Below, in pieces: positions 1-8,074 of a stretch of DNA of 64,000 nucleotides. Made by a program: the position numbers and the translations under genes. Location: positions 62,001 through 126,000 of the forward strand of contig NZ_JAAXCM010000034.1 of NCBI RefSeq assembly GCF_019734885.1. Reading direction: 5' to 3'. This DNA comes from Pseudocoprococcus catus (GTDB taxonomy: Bacteria > Bacillota > Clostridia > Lachnospirales > Lachnospiraceae). The notes under the pieces are model-generated. The model was not told where the DNA came from. It saw nothing but the letters and a program-made list of their open reading frames with translations, and ran no database searches. How positions within the stretch are numbered: position 1 is the stretch's first letter; each line of letters begins with the position of its first letter.

Positions 1-779
1 TTTTCCGTGACATTTACGATCATGCCATAAAAATCAATATTTGTGGCCAGGCCATTAGGACAATGAATGCATCGGATCATCTTTTTTATTTGATCTGCCA
101 TGCATTAAAACACTTTTATCACAGCGGTTTTGGTATCCGTCAGGTCTGCGATATTCTTCTTTTTGCAGGCCATTATGGTCCGATGATCAACTGGCAGCAG
201 ATCTTTGATCAATGCCGGCAGCTTCACTCCCTCTGCTTTGCGGCAGCAATCTTTCAAATAGGCATCGACTATCTGGACTTTGATCCTGAAAGTGCCGGTT
301 ATCCGCATCAGTGGAAGCAGCTTTCTGTGAACGAAACACCGCTGCTTGCAGATCTTTTGGCAGCCGGATTATACGGAGATGCCCCGGCAGGACGAAAACA
401 CAGCAGCCGGATCACCCTGCATGCCATACAGCAGACCCCCTCTCAAAGTACCTGGCAGAGGCTGTCCCGGGGATGGATCCCTGTATTTTTTCCGACTTTT
501 CAGGAAATGGAACGTCAATATCCATGGCTTCATTCAAAGCCATGGCTCCTTTCCGCCGCATGGTATCAACGATGGCAGCACTATTTTTCGGAACAAAAGT
601 TATCCCTGCAGATTTCAGCAGGATTATCTGCCATAAAAACCGGTGTCCACCGAACCCGTCTGATGCAGTATTACCGGTTGATACCTGAAAAACATAAGAA
701 AGCAGGAGGTCTTTTGGATGAGGATATTTATAAATTTAATGAAAAAAAGACAGGAGGGAACCTTTTCAGAGATTTTTGA
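1..779 (+). CDS. Nucleotidyltransferase family protein (NTP_transf_5-like), 5' end outside window
   Basis: The reading frame is open from base 3 to the stop at 777-779, so only the C-terminal part (about 258 residues) is present. The motif HALKHFYHSGFGIRQVCDI closely resembles HMLKHYLYDGFGIRLLCDF in the complete paralogue at 58466-59683, which also keeps the catalytic-type GDLDLLI motif. On that basis this is a family PF14907-type nucleotidyltransferase; the catalytic half lies upstream of the window. Such proteins are often found in peptide-modification clusters such as those for lasso peptides, where their substrate is usually unknown. The 3' end overlaps the ABC exporter by 62 nt, which suggests translational coupling. 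Family assignment is fairly sure; the substrate is not. Confidence 0.75.
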   Translation, partial: FRDIYDHAIKINICGQAIRTMNASDHLFYLICHALKHFYHSGFGIRQVCDILLFAGHYGPMINWQQIFDQCRQLHSLCFAAAIFQIGIDYLDFDPESAGYPHQWKQLSVNETPLLADLLAAGLYGDAPAGRKHSSRITLHAIQQTPSQSTWQRLSRGWIPVFFPTFQEMERQYPWLHSKPWLLSAAWYQRWQHYFSEQKLSLQISAGLSAIKTGVHRTRLMQYYRLIPEKHKKAGGLLDEDIYKFNEKKTGGNLFRDF

Positions 780-2472
780 TGACTGGAAATGGATTCTTTC
801 TTACAGCAAAAGGTACAAAGGCGCCATTCTTTATGACACCATCATCGGCATTGCCGGAACATTACTGGGGATTTTATCAGCCATTGCCTCCAAATATCTC
901 ATCGATATCATTACCGGCTATGACGCCAGCCGTTTTGGTCTGCTTTTAATCATCATGATCACTTCATCCGTGCTGAACCTTTTGTTTTCCAGTCTTCTGA
1001 CCCGGATCTCTGCCAAAATCAGCCTGCGTATTTATCAGGATATCCAATTGGACATCTTTGAGAAAATCATTGATTCTGACTGGCTTGAGCTGAATAAATA
1101 CAGCAGCGGTGATATTTTAAACCGGTTTAATAACGATGTGAAAACCGTTGCTGACAATGCCATCACCTGGCTGCCTGCCATAGTCATCAACGTCTTTCAT
1201 TTTATCGCAGTCTTCTGTGTGATTTTTCATTACGATGCCAAAATGGCCTTCATCGCTTTATCCGGGGCCCCATTTATGTTTTTTGTCTCCAAATGGCGCT
1301 TGTACCGGATGCGCGATTATACTCAAAAGGTGCAGGAGATGGGGAGCCATCTTATGGCTTTTGAAGTGGAAACCTTCTATAACTATGATCTCGTCAAAAG
1401 TTTCGGCATCTTCCGTGCTTATCGAAACAGGATGCAGACATGGCAAAAACAGTACAAAGACCTTTATCTGGATTACAATCATTTCAGTATCCGGACACAT
1501 ATCCTCATTTCTTTGATGGCTTATTTTGTCCGGATGATTGCTTTTTGTTATTGCCTGTATCTGTTATGGACCCATACTATTGCCTACGGTACGATGACAT
1601 TATTTTTGGGCCAGGGCTCAAAATTATCATCGGCATTCAACAATCTGGCCGGGATCATTCCTGCTTTTATGAACAGCTCCGTCTCCGCCCACAGAATCCG
1701 CGAACTGACAGAACTGAGGAAAGAAGTACATCTTCCCGTCAGCGATAATTTTTCCAAATATGAAGGGCAGGGATTCGAAATACAGATGAATGCTGTTTCT
1801 TTCTCCTATGATAAGGATCATTCCTTTTGCATGAATGCTTCCTTCAAAGCCAGCCCAGGAGAGATTGTGGCCATTATCGGGACCTCCGGAGAAGGTAAAA
1901 CGACGCTGCTTCGACTGATGCTTGGACTGATCCATCCTGAATACGGAGATGTCCGGCTTATTGCCTCCAATGGACAGTGGGTAGAGATGAACGCAGATAC
2001 AAGACATTACTTTTCCTATGTTCCCCAGGGAAATACGATCCTTGCCGGAACCATTGCTGAAAATATGCGCATGGCCAAGGAAAATGCCACGGATGAAGAA
2101 ATCATCGATGCCTTGAAAACAGCCTGTGCCTGGGAATTTGTCAGAACTCGGCCGGAAACCATCAACTGGACAGTGGGAGAGCAGGGCCTGGGGCTGTCAG
2201 AAGGGCAGGCCCAGCGGATTGCCATTGCCCGTGCAATTTTGCGTGATGCTCCGGTCCTGCTTCTTGATGAGGCGACTTCTGCCCTTGATATAGAAACTGA
2301 ACAACAGGTCCTCAAAAATATTATCCGGCAAAAACCTAATAAAACATGTGTAATCACCACCCATCGGCCAAGTGTCCTTAATATGTGTCAGCATATCTAC
2401 CGAACTGTGGATGGCATAGTAACAGAATACATGGAAAATACCGGCGAAAGAAATGGAGCGATCAAATGCTGA
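718..2472 (+). CDS. ABC exporter, fused permease and ATPase
   Basis: A 584-residue half-transporter of the ABC exporter type. Hydrophobic helices fill about residues 20-320. The nucleotide-binding domain follows, with Walker A GTSGEGKTT near 388, signature LSEGQ near 493 (E in place of the second G of LSGGQ), Walker B VLLLDEATSALD near 512 and a TTHRP H-loop near 546. No N-terminal C39 peptidase domain is present, so any leader cleavage must be done by another protein; a SipW/SEC11-like peptidase lies at the end of the cluster. The start at 718 is supported by GGAGG at 705-709. The protein probably works as a homodimer exporting the product of this cluster; the substrate is inferred from context only. 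Confidence 0.85.
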   Translation: MRIFINLMKKRQEGTFSEIFDDWKWILSYSKRYKGAILYDTIIGIAGTLLGILSAIASKYLIDIITGYDASRFGLLLIIMITSSVLNLLFSSLLTRISAKISLRIYQDIQLDIFEKIIDSDWLELNKYSSGDILNRFNNDVKTVADNAITWLPAIVINVFHFIAVFCVIFHYDAKMAFIALSGAPFMFFVSKWRLYRMRDYTQKVQEMGSHLMAFEVETFYNYDLVKSFGIFRAYRNRMQTWQKQYKDLYLDYNHFSIRTHILISLMAYFVRMIAFCYCLYLLWTHTIAYGTMTLFLGQGSKLSSAFNNLAGIIPAFMNSSVSAHRIRELTELRKEVHLPVSDNFSKYEGQGFEIQMNAVSFSYDKDHSFCMNASFKASPGEIVAIIGTSGEGKTTLLRLMLGLIHPEYGDVRLIASNGQWVEMNADTRHYFSYVPQGNTILAGTIAENMRMAKENATDEEIIDALKTACAWEFVRTRPETINWTVGEQGLGLSEGQAQRIAIARAILRDAPVLLLDEATSALDIETEQQVLKNIIRQKPNKTCVITTHRPSVLNMCQHIYRTVDGIVTEYMENTGERNGAIKC

Positions 2473-3338
2473 AAATGATACAAACCTTTTTAATCCTGTT
2501 TTTTACAGCCTCTGTTGTCCTTTTTTGTATTTCCCTGTGGGAGAAAAATAAAATCAGTGATTCCCAGGGCCCTGTGATCCATATGGATCGGGACAGTATA
2601 AAAATCAGTGTAAGGGATGATGCATCCGCCATCCTTAATGGCGTTGCTGCTTCAGACAGTAAGGATGGTGATGTTTCAGACACACTTGTTGTGGAAAGCC
2701 TGTCCAATTTTATAGAAAAGGGTCGACGCCAGGCAGTCATCGCGGCTTTTGATCAGGATAACCATGTCACTAAAGTGACCCGGGATATCATCTATACCGA
2801 TTATCATTCACCGCATTTTTCACTGAAAGAGCCACTTCGATTCAGCATCACAGGCCATGAATCCATCATTGAAAATCTTACGGCCTATGATGTGCTGGAC
2901 GGAGATATTACTGATCGCATCACGATCCGGAAAAATGATGACGATATGATCTATACGGATCTTAATCCCGGGAATTATCCATATATGCTCTCTGTTGTCA
3001 ACAGTGCCGGTGACTGCGTCCAGCTGCCTGTCACAGTTGAACTGTACACACCTTCCCAGGATAACCAGTGTCCGAAGGTGGTCTTGTCGGATTATCTGAT
3101 TTATATCAAGACAGGCACGAAATTGCAGCCTTCAAAGTATATTGACAGCATCCTGTTTTCAGGCCGGACATGGCCTGTTGATGATCCTCCTGAAGATGCT
3201 CCCTATACAGCAGAAGATATTCACATTTTCAATAATGCCGATACCGATGTACCGGGAACATATGAAATCCTTTACACCATGGAAAATGAAACACAGGATC
3301 AATCCAGGATCCCTTTGATCGTTGTTGTTGAAGAATGA
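2466..3338 (+). CDS. Membrane-anchored Ig-like/DUF5011-like surface protein
   Basis: A 290-residue protein with one N-terminal membrane segment (about residues 5-25) and a mostly beta-type extracellular part. Two segments carry the SDSKDGDVSD and DVLDGDITD signatures typical of bacterial Ig-like (HYR/DUF5011-type) repeats; a third weaker repeat ends in VPGTYEILYTMEN. The start at 2466 overlaps the stop of the ABC exporter by 7 nt, with GGAG upstream. No catalytic motif is visible. It is probably displayed outside the cell as a structural or scaffolding part of the exported structure. The family assignment rests on these short motifs only. Confidence 0.6.
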   Translation: MLKMIQTFLILFFTASVVLFCISLWEKNKISDSQGPVIHMDRDSIKISVRDDASAILNGVAASDSKDGDVSDTLVVESLSNFIEKGRRQAVIAAFDQDNHVTKVTRDIIYTDYHSPHFSLKEPLRFSITGHESIIENLTAYDVLDGDITDRITIRKNDDDMIYTDLNPGNYPYMLSVVNSAGDCVQLPVTVELYTPSQDNQCPKVVLSDYLIYIKTGTKLQPSKYIDSILFSGRTWPVDDPPEDAPYTAEDIHIFNNADTDVPGTYEILYTMENETQDQSRIPLIVVVEE

Positions 3339-3348
3339 GGTGCGGACA

Positions 3349-4770
3349 ATGAATGAATTCATACGAAAAAACACAGATATTGATTGGAGTTGTATTCTGA
3401 GGGATATTCTCAGACAATGGTGGATAATCGTTTTATCCGGTGCAGGTGCTTTTCTTATGACAGCTGCCGTGATGCAATTTGCTTATCGGCCGGCCTATAC
3501 ATCTGAAAGTGCCTTTGTGATCGGACTTTCCGGACTGAATGCCCACTCCATATCCGAAAATTTGTCACAGGCAGAGACAACCTGCAGACAATACACGCAG
3601 GTTGTAGAAAGCTCCATTCTCAAAAAACAGGTCTGTGAGGATTTATCACTGGATACATTTGAAGCTAAAGTAACTGTTGCCACTGTCCCCTCAAGCAATC
3701 TGATGGTACTCAGCGTCACTGCCGCTTCACCAAGACAGGCTTATCTGATCTCACGTTCGATTATTAAGCATGCTGTAAAATTAATGGCTTACTTCCTTGA
3801 TGATGTTTCGATGCAGGAACTTCAGCAGTCACAAATCCCCACCGCTCCTTCCAATCCTGTGAATTTCTTTCTCTGGGGAGAAAGAGCAGGACTTGTCAGT
3901 ATGGCCGGTATGATGCTGATTCTCGGGCTTATGTCCCTTGGCCGGGACACGGTGAGAAGGCCTGAAGATGTTTCATCAAAAGTGGATGCCCGTCTATTAG
4001 GCACTATCTGCTATGAGAAGAAAAGACAGTCTCTGCTCCTGACTTCGCCGGTACTCAGTTTCGATTATGTTGAAACCAGTCATATGCTGTCTGCGCGGAT
4101 CTGCATGACCTTAGACCGCCTTGACAAGCAAGTCCTGATGGTCACCAGCACAGCCGAAAATGAAGGAAAATCCACCATTGCAGCCAATCTCGCGGTGTCC
4201 ATGGCTCAGAGCGGCAAAAAAGTGCTCCTGTGTGATTGTGATTTCAGAAAGCCGTCCCAGTACAAAATATTTTCATCAGAATATCCGGAGAGTCCAGATT
4301 TTACAGAGGCAATTGAGAATCAGACACCAGTTGATCCGGAAAAATTAAAACGGATCCCGGGATTATCCATACTTTTCCCACAGAAACCCATGGCCCGACC
4401 ATGGAATAAAACAGAACTGCAATTTGTTCGACAAACTTTGCTCCGGCTTAAAAGCTCAGAAGACTATGTCATCCTTGATACATCCCCTGCTGCTTTGATT
4501 TCCGACACAGAAGAGTATGCATCACTGGCTGATGCCGCTTTGATGGTCATTCATCAAAACGAAATAGAAGCCTGCTGCATCAACGACACCATTGATGCAC
4601 TCAATGATGCCGGTACTCACGTCATCGGCTGTGTTTTGAATGCTCTTCACCATCCTATTCTAAAAAATTCCGGTTATTCAAAATATTACAGCCGATACCG
4701 TCACAACGGTTATGCTTACAGCAGGAAAGCGGCGCCATCCCGGAAGAAAGGACATCTGCCAAATGAATGA
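3349..4770 (+). CDS. Fused Wzz-type chain-length regulator and BY-kinase (first copy)
   Basis: A 473-residue protein. The N-terminal half is a Wzz/CpsC-like domain bounded by membrane segments at about 23-43 and 180-197, with a PxxP-like stretch before the second. The C-terminal half is a bacterial tyrosine kinase (CpsD/CapB/Wzc type): Walker A AENEGKST near 268-275, Walker A' CDCDFRKP near 293, Walker B YVILDTSP near 373. The tail holds six tyrosines within about 20 residues (GYSKYYSRYRHNGYAY), the usual autophosphorylation cluster. The start at 3349 has GAGGTG upstream. Such proteins control export and chain length of surface polysaccharides. A fused form is usual in Gram-negative Wzc; many Firmicutes have the two halves as separate genes. 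Confidence 0.85.
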   Translation: MNEFIRKNTDIDWSCILRDILRQWWIIVLSGAGAFLMTAAVMQFAYRPAYTSESAFVIGLSGLNAHSISENLSQAETTCRQYTQVVESSILKKQVCEDLSLDTFEAKVTVATVPSSNLMVLSVTAASPRQAYLISRSIIKHAVKLMAYFLDDVSMQELQQSQIPTAPSNPVNFFLWGERAGLVSMAGMMLILGLMSLGRDTVRRPEDVSSKVDARLLGTICYEKKRQSLLLTSPVLSFDYVETSHMLSARICMTLDRLDKQVLMVTSTAENEGKSTIAANLAVSMAQSGKKVLLCDCDFRKPSQYKIFSSEYPESPDFTEAIENQTPVDPEKLKRIPGLSILFPQKPMARPWNKTELQFVRQTLLRLKSSEDYVILDTSPAALISDTEEYASLADAALMVIHQNEIEACCINDTIDALNDAGTHVIGCVLNALHHPILKNSGYSKYYSRYRHNGYAYSRKAAPSRKKGHLPNE

Positions 4771-6202
4771 AATAAAAAAAGAAAAAATCGATTTGTTTTA
4801 TTACCTGTCACAATTTGGCAGAATGCTTAAGCGTACCTGGTGGCTTTTCATCTTTCTGTCCGTACTGGCTTTCGGCATCTTATCTGTAAAAATCCATTGG
4901 TTTTATACGCCCCGGTATGTAGTGTCTGCTTCCTTTTCTGTTAACAGCGGCGGGAATGCCTGCTACAGCGATTATGCCGCTTCTGTAACACTGGATCAGC
5001 TAAATGCCACCTTCCCTTACATTCTTGAAAGTGGTGCTCTGAAAAAAATTGTTTGTGAAGACATCGGCATCGACCCATTACCCGGGACCATCACAGCCTC
5101 TGTGCTGGATTCCACCAATCTTTTCCAGATCAGTGTGACCTCAGACGATCCTCAGACGGCCAAAACAATCCTGACATCCGTAATAGAAAATTATCCTACA
5201 GTGGCCAAGTATATTATCGGCGATACAACCCTTCATATGCTGGATCAGAGTGACGTTCCATCTGAACCTGTCAACCGGATATCAATCCGAGAGGAAATCA
5301 CTGCGGGACTGTTTTTTTCCATATTTTTGTATATCCTGATACTTTCTTTTCTTGTCTGGTCCAACCACACGGTTCTTGGAGAAGAAGATTTAAAACAGGA
5401 TATCAATATCCGCTGTCTGGCATCGATTCCAAAGACATGGACCAAAAAGCGAAGTCATCAGAAGGTCTCTGACCCATTGATCAGCGATCATGTTACGCCA
5501 GCTTTTATTGAGGCTTTTCACACGCTGTGCGTCCGTATTCTGAGGCGAATGAAGCAAAAACAGTATCAGGTACTTCTTGTGACCAGTTGTCGGGAGAACG
5601 AAGGGAAGACAACCGTAGCCGCCAATCTGGCACTTGCCTGTGCAGAAAAGGGTTACAAAACCCTGCTGATTGATGGTGATTTTCGCAATCCTTCCCTTCT
5701 TCAGCATTTGCATTTTCAAAAAACACCTTCATCGGAGCATATATCTTCAGAAAATAGGGCAAAAGATACCCTACAGGAGGAAGGTCTTTCTGAAAATATC
5801 CTGTTTGGGCATCCCAGTGATTATCTGGATATACTCGGCAGCAAACAGCCTGTCATGGATGCCGCTGTTTCTTCACTGCTGAATGATACCGGTATTGAAA
5901 CATTTCTAAAACACTGTCGTCCAAAATACGATTATATTTTCATTGACACACCACCCTGCAGTATGATGCAGGATGCCATTCGTTTTGCCAGATACAGTGA
6001 CTGTGCTTTATTTGTGATCCGCCAGGATTATACCGTCAGAGAACATATATTAACCAGTCTTGAACTGCTGTCGGAAACAGGCTGTCCCATCATCGGATAC
6101 ACCATCAACATGACCAATCGCTCTGCTGCCGGCTATAGCTCAGACAAATACGGTTACGGTAAATACGGATATGGCCGCGAATCATACCAAAGTATGAGAT
6201 GA
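4763..6202 (+). CDS. Fused Wzz-type chain-length regulator and BY-kinase (second copy)
   Basis: A 479-residue paralogue of the preceding gene with the same layout: membrane segments near 27-47 and 175-198, then a kinase domain with Walker A RENEGKTT near 275, Walker A' IDGDFRNP near 302 and Walker B YIFIDTPP near 390. The tail is again tyrosine-rich (six Tyr in the last 23 residues, KYGYGKYGYG). It overlaps the first copy by 8 nt (stop inside the new start region), so the two are co-translated and probably form a hetero-oligomer. The extracytoplasmic loop is more divergent than the kinase half, so the two may recognise different chains or partners. Confidence 0.85.
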   Translation: MNEIKKEKIDLFYYLSQFGRMLKRTWWLFIFLSVLAFGILSVKIHWFYTPRYVVSASFSVNSGGNACYSDYAASVTLDQLNATFPYILESGALKKIVCEDIGIDPLPGTITASVLDSTNLFQISVTSDDPQTAKTILTSVIENYPTVAKYIIGDTTLHMLDQSDVPSEPVNRISIREEITAGLFFSIFLYILILSFLVWSNHTVLGEEDLKQDINIRCLASIPKTWTKKRSHQKVSDPLISDHVTPAFIEAFHTLCVRILRRMKQKQYQVLLVTSCRENEGKTTVAANLALACAEKGYKTLLIDGDFRNPSLLQHLHFQKTPSSEHISSENRAKDTLQEEGLSENILFGHPSDYLDILGSKQPVMDAAVSSLLNDTGIETFLKHCRPKYDYIFIDTPPCSMMQDAIRFARYSDCALFVIRQDYTVREHILTSLELLSETGCPIIGYTINMTNRSAAGYSSDKYGYGKYGYGRESYQSMR

Positions 6203-6224
6203 TGGACAGATCATAGCCGACAGT

Positions 6225-6256
6225 TTTTCATAGACTTATTAAAATGCGGTATAATG
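6225..6256 (+). promoter_or_regulatory. Probable promoter of the PqqD-to-peptidase sub-operon
   Basis: A perfect TATAAT lies at 6250-6255 in the 76-nt gap after the second BY-kinase gene. The -35 is weak; no good hexamer is seen 16-18 nt upstream. The predicted start near 6262 leaves almost no leader before AAAGGGGG at 6263-6270. If real, the PqqD, small-protein, radical SAM, kinase and peptidase genes can be expressed separately from the upstream exporter and BY-kinase genes. Confidence 0.5.
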
Positions 6257-6278
6257 GCCGGGAAAGGGGGAATCTGAA

Positions 6279-6578
6279 ACGAAAAAGCAGACCAAAGACA
6301 TTTATTATCAGACGAATGAAAACTTTCTTCTTCGTGAAATAGCCGGAGATAATTTACTGATTCCTGTAAATGAGGCCGGTGTCCTCAACAATACAATGAT
6401 CACATTGAACCCTACATGTACATCCATCTGGAAATGCTACCAAAAACCCCATACCATGCAGGAAGTGATTGATGAAATGATACATAGCTACTTTGGAAAT
6501 AAAACAGACATTGCCAAAGATATTTGCCGCTTTACATCAGAAGCACTTTATTATGGCTTATTAAAGGAGGTTGATTAG
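6279..6578 (+). CDS. PqqD-like peptide-binding protein, apparent ACG start
   Basis: A protein of about 99 residues with the PqqD-like (RRE) pattern: NFLLREIAGDNLLIPV at the start, a central TLNPTCTSIWKC stretch and a C-terminal helical part ending GLLKEVD. PqqD-like domains bind precursor peptides and present them to radical SAM enzymes. The frame has no ATG, GTG or TTG before 6396, and starting at 6396 would remove about 40 conserved residues. A start at the ACG at 6279 places AAGGGGG (6264-6270) 8 nt upstream and gives TKKQTKDIYYQTNENF, where a Met would be expected first. Either ACG is used as a weak start or this is a start-codon mutation or sequence error. The downstream gene begins directly after the stop. 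Confidence 0.75.
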   Translation, partial: TKKQTKDIYYQTNENFLLREIAGDNLLIPVNEAGVLNNTMITLNPTCTSIWKCYQKPHTMQEVIDEMIHSYFGNKTDIAKDICRFTSEALYYGLLKEVD

Positions 6579-6962
6579 ATGGGCCAAATGATCTGGTGCC
6601 GTCCAAGGGCGGTTATTGAAAAGTTTATTCCGAATGAATATATTGCTGCATGCGGTGACAGCGGAACCGTTTATAATTTTGAATGCAACGCCGGCATTAA
6701 ATACCGCGGCGATCGCAATTATCATTATAATGTCTGGACAAGCAGTGGGAGAGTACTGACTGACCGGAATTCCGGCTATTACGGTCCCTGCGGTGCCACC
6801 CATCAGGCAGATTCCGATGATGAATTTCTCAATGGCTATATAGATGATATCTATACCTCTGAAAATGAGAATATCCCTGTCATCATATGGACAGATCACG
6901 GCACAGATGTACATTGCACCACAAATCTGGATATGAGCCAGTGGTCTACAGCAAAATCATAA
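6579..6962 (+). CDS. Candidate substrate peptide/protein of the radical SAM system
   Basis: A 127-residue acidic protein of no family I can name. It has five cysteines (7, 25, 36, 71, 113) and is rich in Gly, Asp, Asn and Tyr. The body carries the stretches NEYIAACGDSG, NSGYYGPCGATHQA and DVHCTTNLDMSQW. No signal peptide or membrane segment is seen. A strong AAAGGAGG sits at 6563-6570; the start follows the PqqD stop without a gap, and the stop overlaps the radical SAM start. This slot, between an RRE protein and a radical SAM/SPASM enzyme, is where a precursor is usually found, so I infer it is the modified substrate. It is longer than most RiPP precursors, and a conserved partner protein is an alternative. 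Confidence 0.6.
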   Translation: MGQMIWCRPRAVIEKFIPNEYIAACGDSGTVYNFECNAGIKYRGDRNYHYNVWTSSGRVLTDRNSGYYGPCGATHQADSDDEFLNGYIDDIYTSENENIPVIIWTDHGTDVHCTTNLDMSQWSTAKS

Positions 6963-8074
6963 TGAGAAAGAAGTTATCTTCTATGGAACTTGCCATGATG
7001 AGAAAAGCAGCTGCCATGAGGCGGCCCATCCATGGCAGTCTGGAATTAACACCGCTGTGCAATATGAATTGTGATATGTGCTATATCCGGTTAAGCCCGA
7101 CGGAAATGGCTGTCCGTGGGAAGCTTCGTACTGTCAATGAATGGATAGCACTCAGTGAACAGATGCAGCGTGCCGGCGTTTTATTTCTTCTGCTGACCGG
7201 CGGAGAACCTCTATTGTATCCGGGTTTTAAAGAACTGTTTACTCATCTGAAAAAAGCAGGCATGATCTTAACTGTCAACACCAACGGCACATTGATTGAT
7301 GAAGAATGGGCAGATTTCTTTGCCAAAAATCCGCCCCGGCGCATCAATATCACTCTTTATGGGTCAGATGCGAATGTCTATAACAATCTGTGTCATTATC
7401 CGGAAGGCTTTGAAAAGGTTCTTCAAGGGCTGAAGCTGTTGAAAGACCGGAACATTGATCTTAAAATCAGCAGCAGTCTGACTTCCATCAATCAGCAGCA
7501 GATGGAACAGATGATCGCCATTGGTGACAGCCTTCAAATTCCTGTGCGTATAGACACGTATATGATGCCGGCTATCCGTGAACGGGTCCATTCTTTTCCG
7601 CAGCAAGTCCGTCTGGATCCGGAATCTGCCGCAGAGCGTCAGCTGGAAGCACTGCGGATTGAGTTCTCTGATGATACCTTTGATGCACTGATCCGCAAAT
7701 ATGTATGGGAAGCCGACCATCTGCTGCCGGATGCGCATTCTTTGAACCACAGCAGCTGTTACGCCGGGCGATGTTCTTTTTCTGTGAACTGGCAGGGAAA
7801 GCTCCGACCTTGTGTTATTATGGCAGAACCCTCTGCTGATACCTTCACTCTGGGTTTTGAAAATGCCTGGCAATCTGTCAGCCGAGGGATAAAGGAAATC
7901 TGTCTTAACCGGGAATGCAGCCAATGTTCTCTGCGTTCCCTGTGCAAAAACTGCGCCGCCGGTGCTTATCTTGAAACAGGACAGTATGATGCAAAACCGG
8001 ATTATATCTGCCGCTATACCCAAAAACTTTATCAGTTGATGAAACAGGAAGTGAATGTACGTCTTCATGCATAA
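6962..8074 (+). CDS. Radical SAM/SPASM peptide-modifying enzyme
   Basis: A 370-residue radical SAM enzyme. The cluster motif CxxxCxxC is C33-N-M-N-C37-D-M-C40, followed by the SAM-binding TGGEPL near 79-84. The C-terminal third has a SPASM-type cysteine array (CYAGRC, KLRPCV, CLNRECSQCSLRSLCKNC, YIC), expected to hold auxiliary 4Fe-4S clusters as in enzymes that modify peptides. The start at 6962 overlaps the previous stop (TAATG), which marks tight coupling to the candidate substrate. The enzyme probably installs a cross-link or other change on the product of 6579-6962; the type of bond cannot be read from sequence. Confidence 0.9.
   Translation: MRKKLSSMELAMMRKAAAMRRPIHGSLELTPLCNMNCDMCYIRLSPTEMAVRGKLRTVNEWIALSEQMQRAGVLFLLLTGGEPLLYPGFKELFTHLKKAGMILTVNTNGTLIDEEWADFFAKNPPRRINITLYGSDANVYNNLCHYPEGFEKVLQGLKLLKDRNIDLKISSSLTSINQQQMEQMIAIGDSLQIPVRIDTYMMPAIRERVHSFPQQVRLDPESAAERQLEALRIEFSDDTFDALIRKYVWEADHLLPDAHSLNHSSCYAGRCSFSVNWQGKLRPCVIMAEPSADTFTLGFENAWQSVSRGIKEICLNRECSQCSLRSLCKNCAAGAYLETGQYDAKPDYICRYTQKLYQLMKQEVNVRLHA

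Noticed and set aside
6887-6961. N-terminal extension of the radical SAM gene to 6887
   Set aside because: It would overlap the small protein gene by 76 nt and has no ribosome site; the ATG at 6962 overlaps the previous stop as expected for coupled genes.
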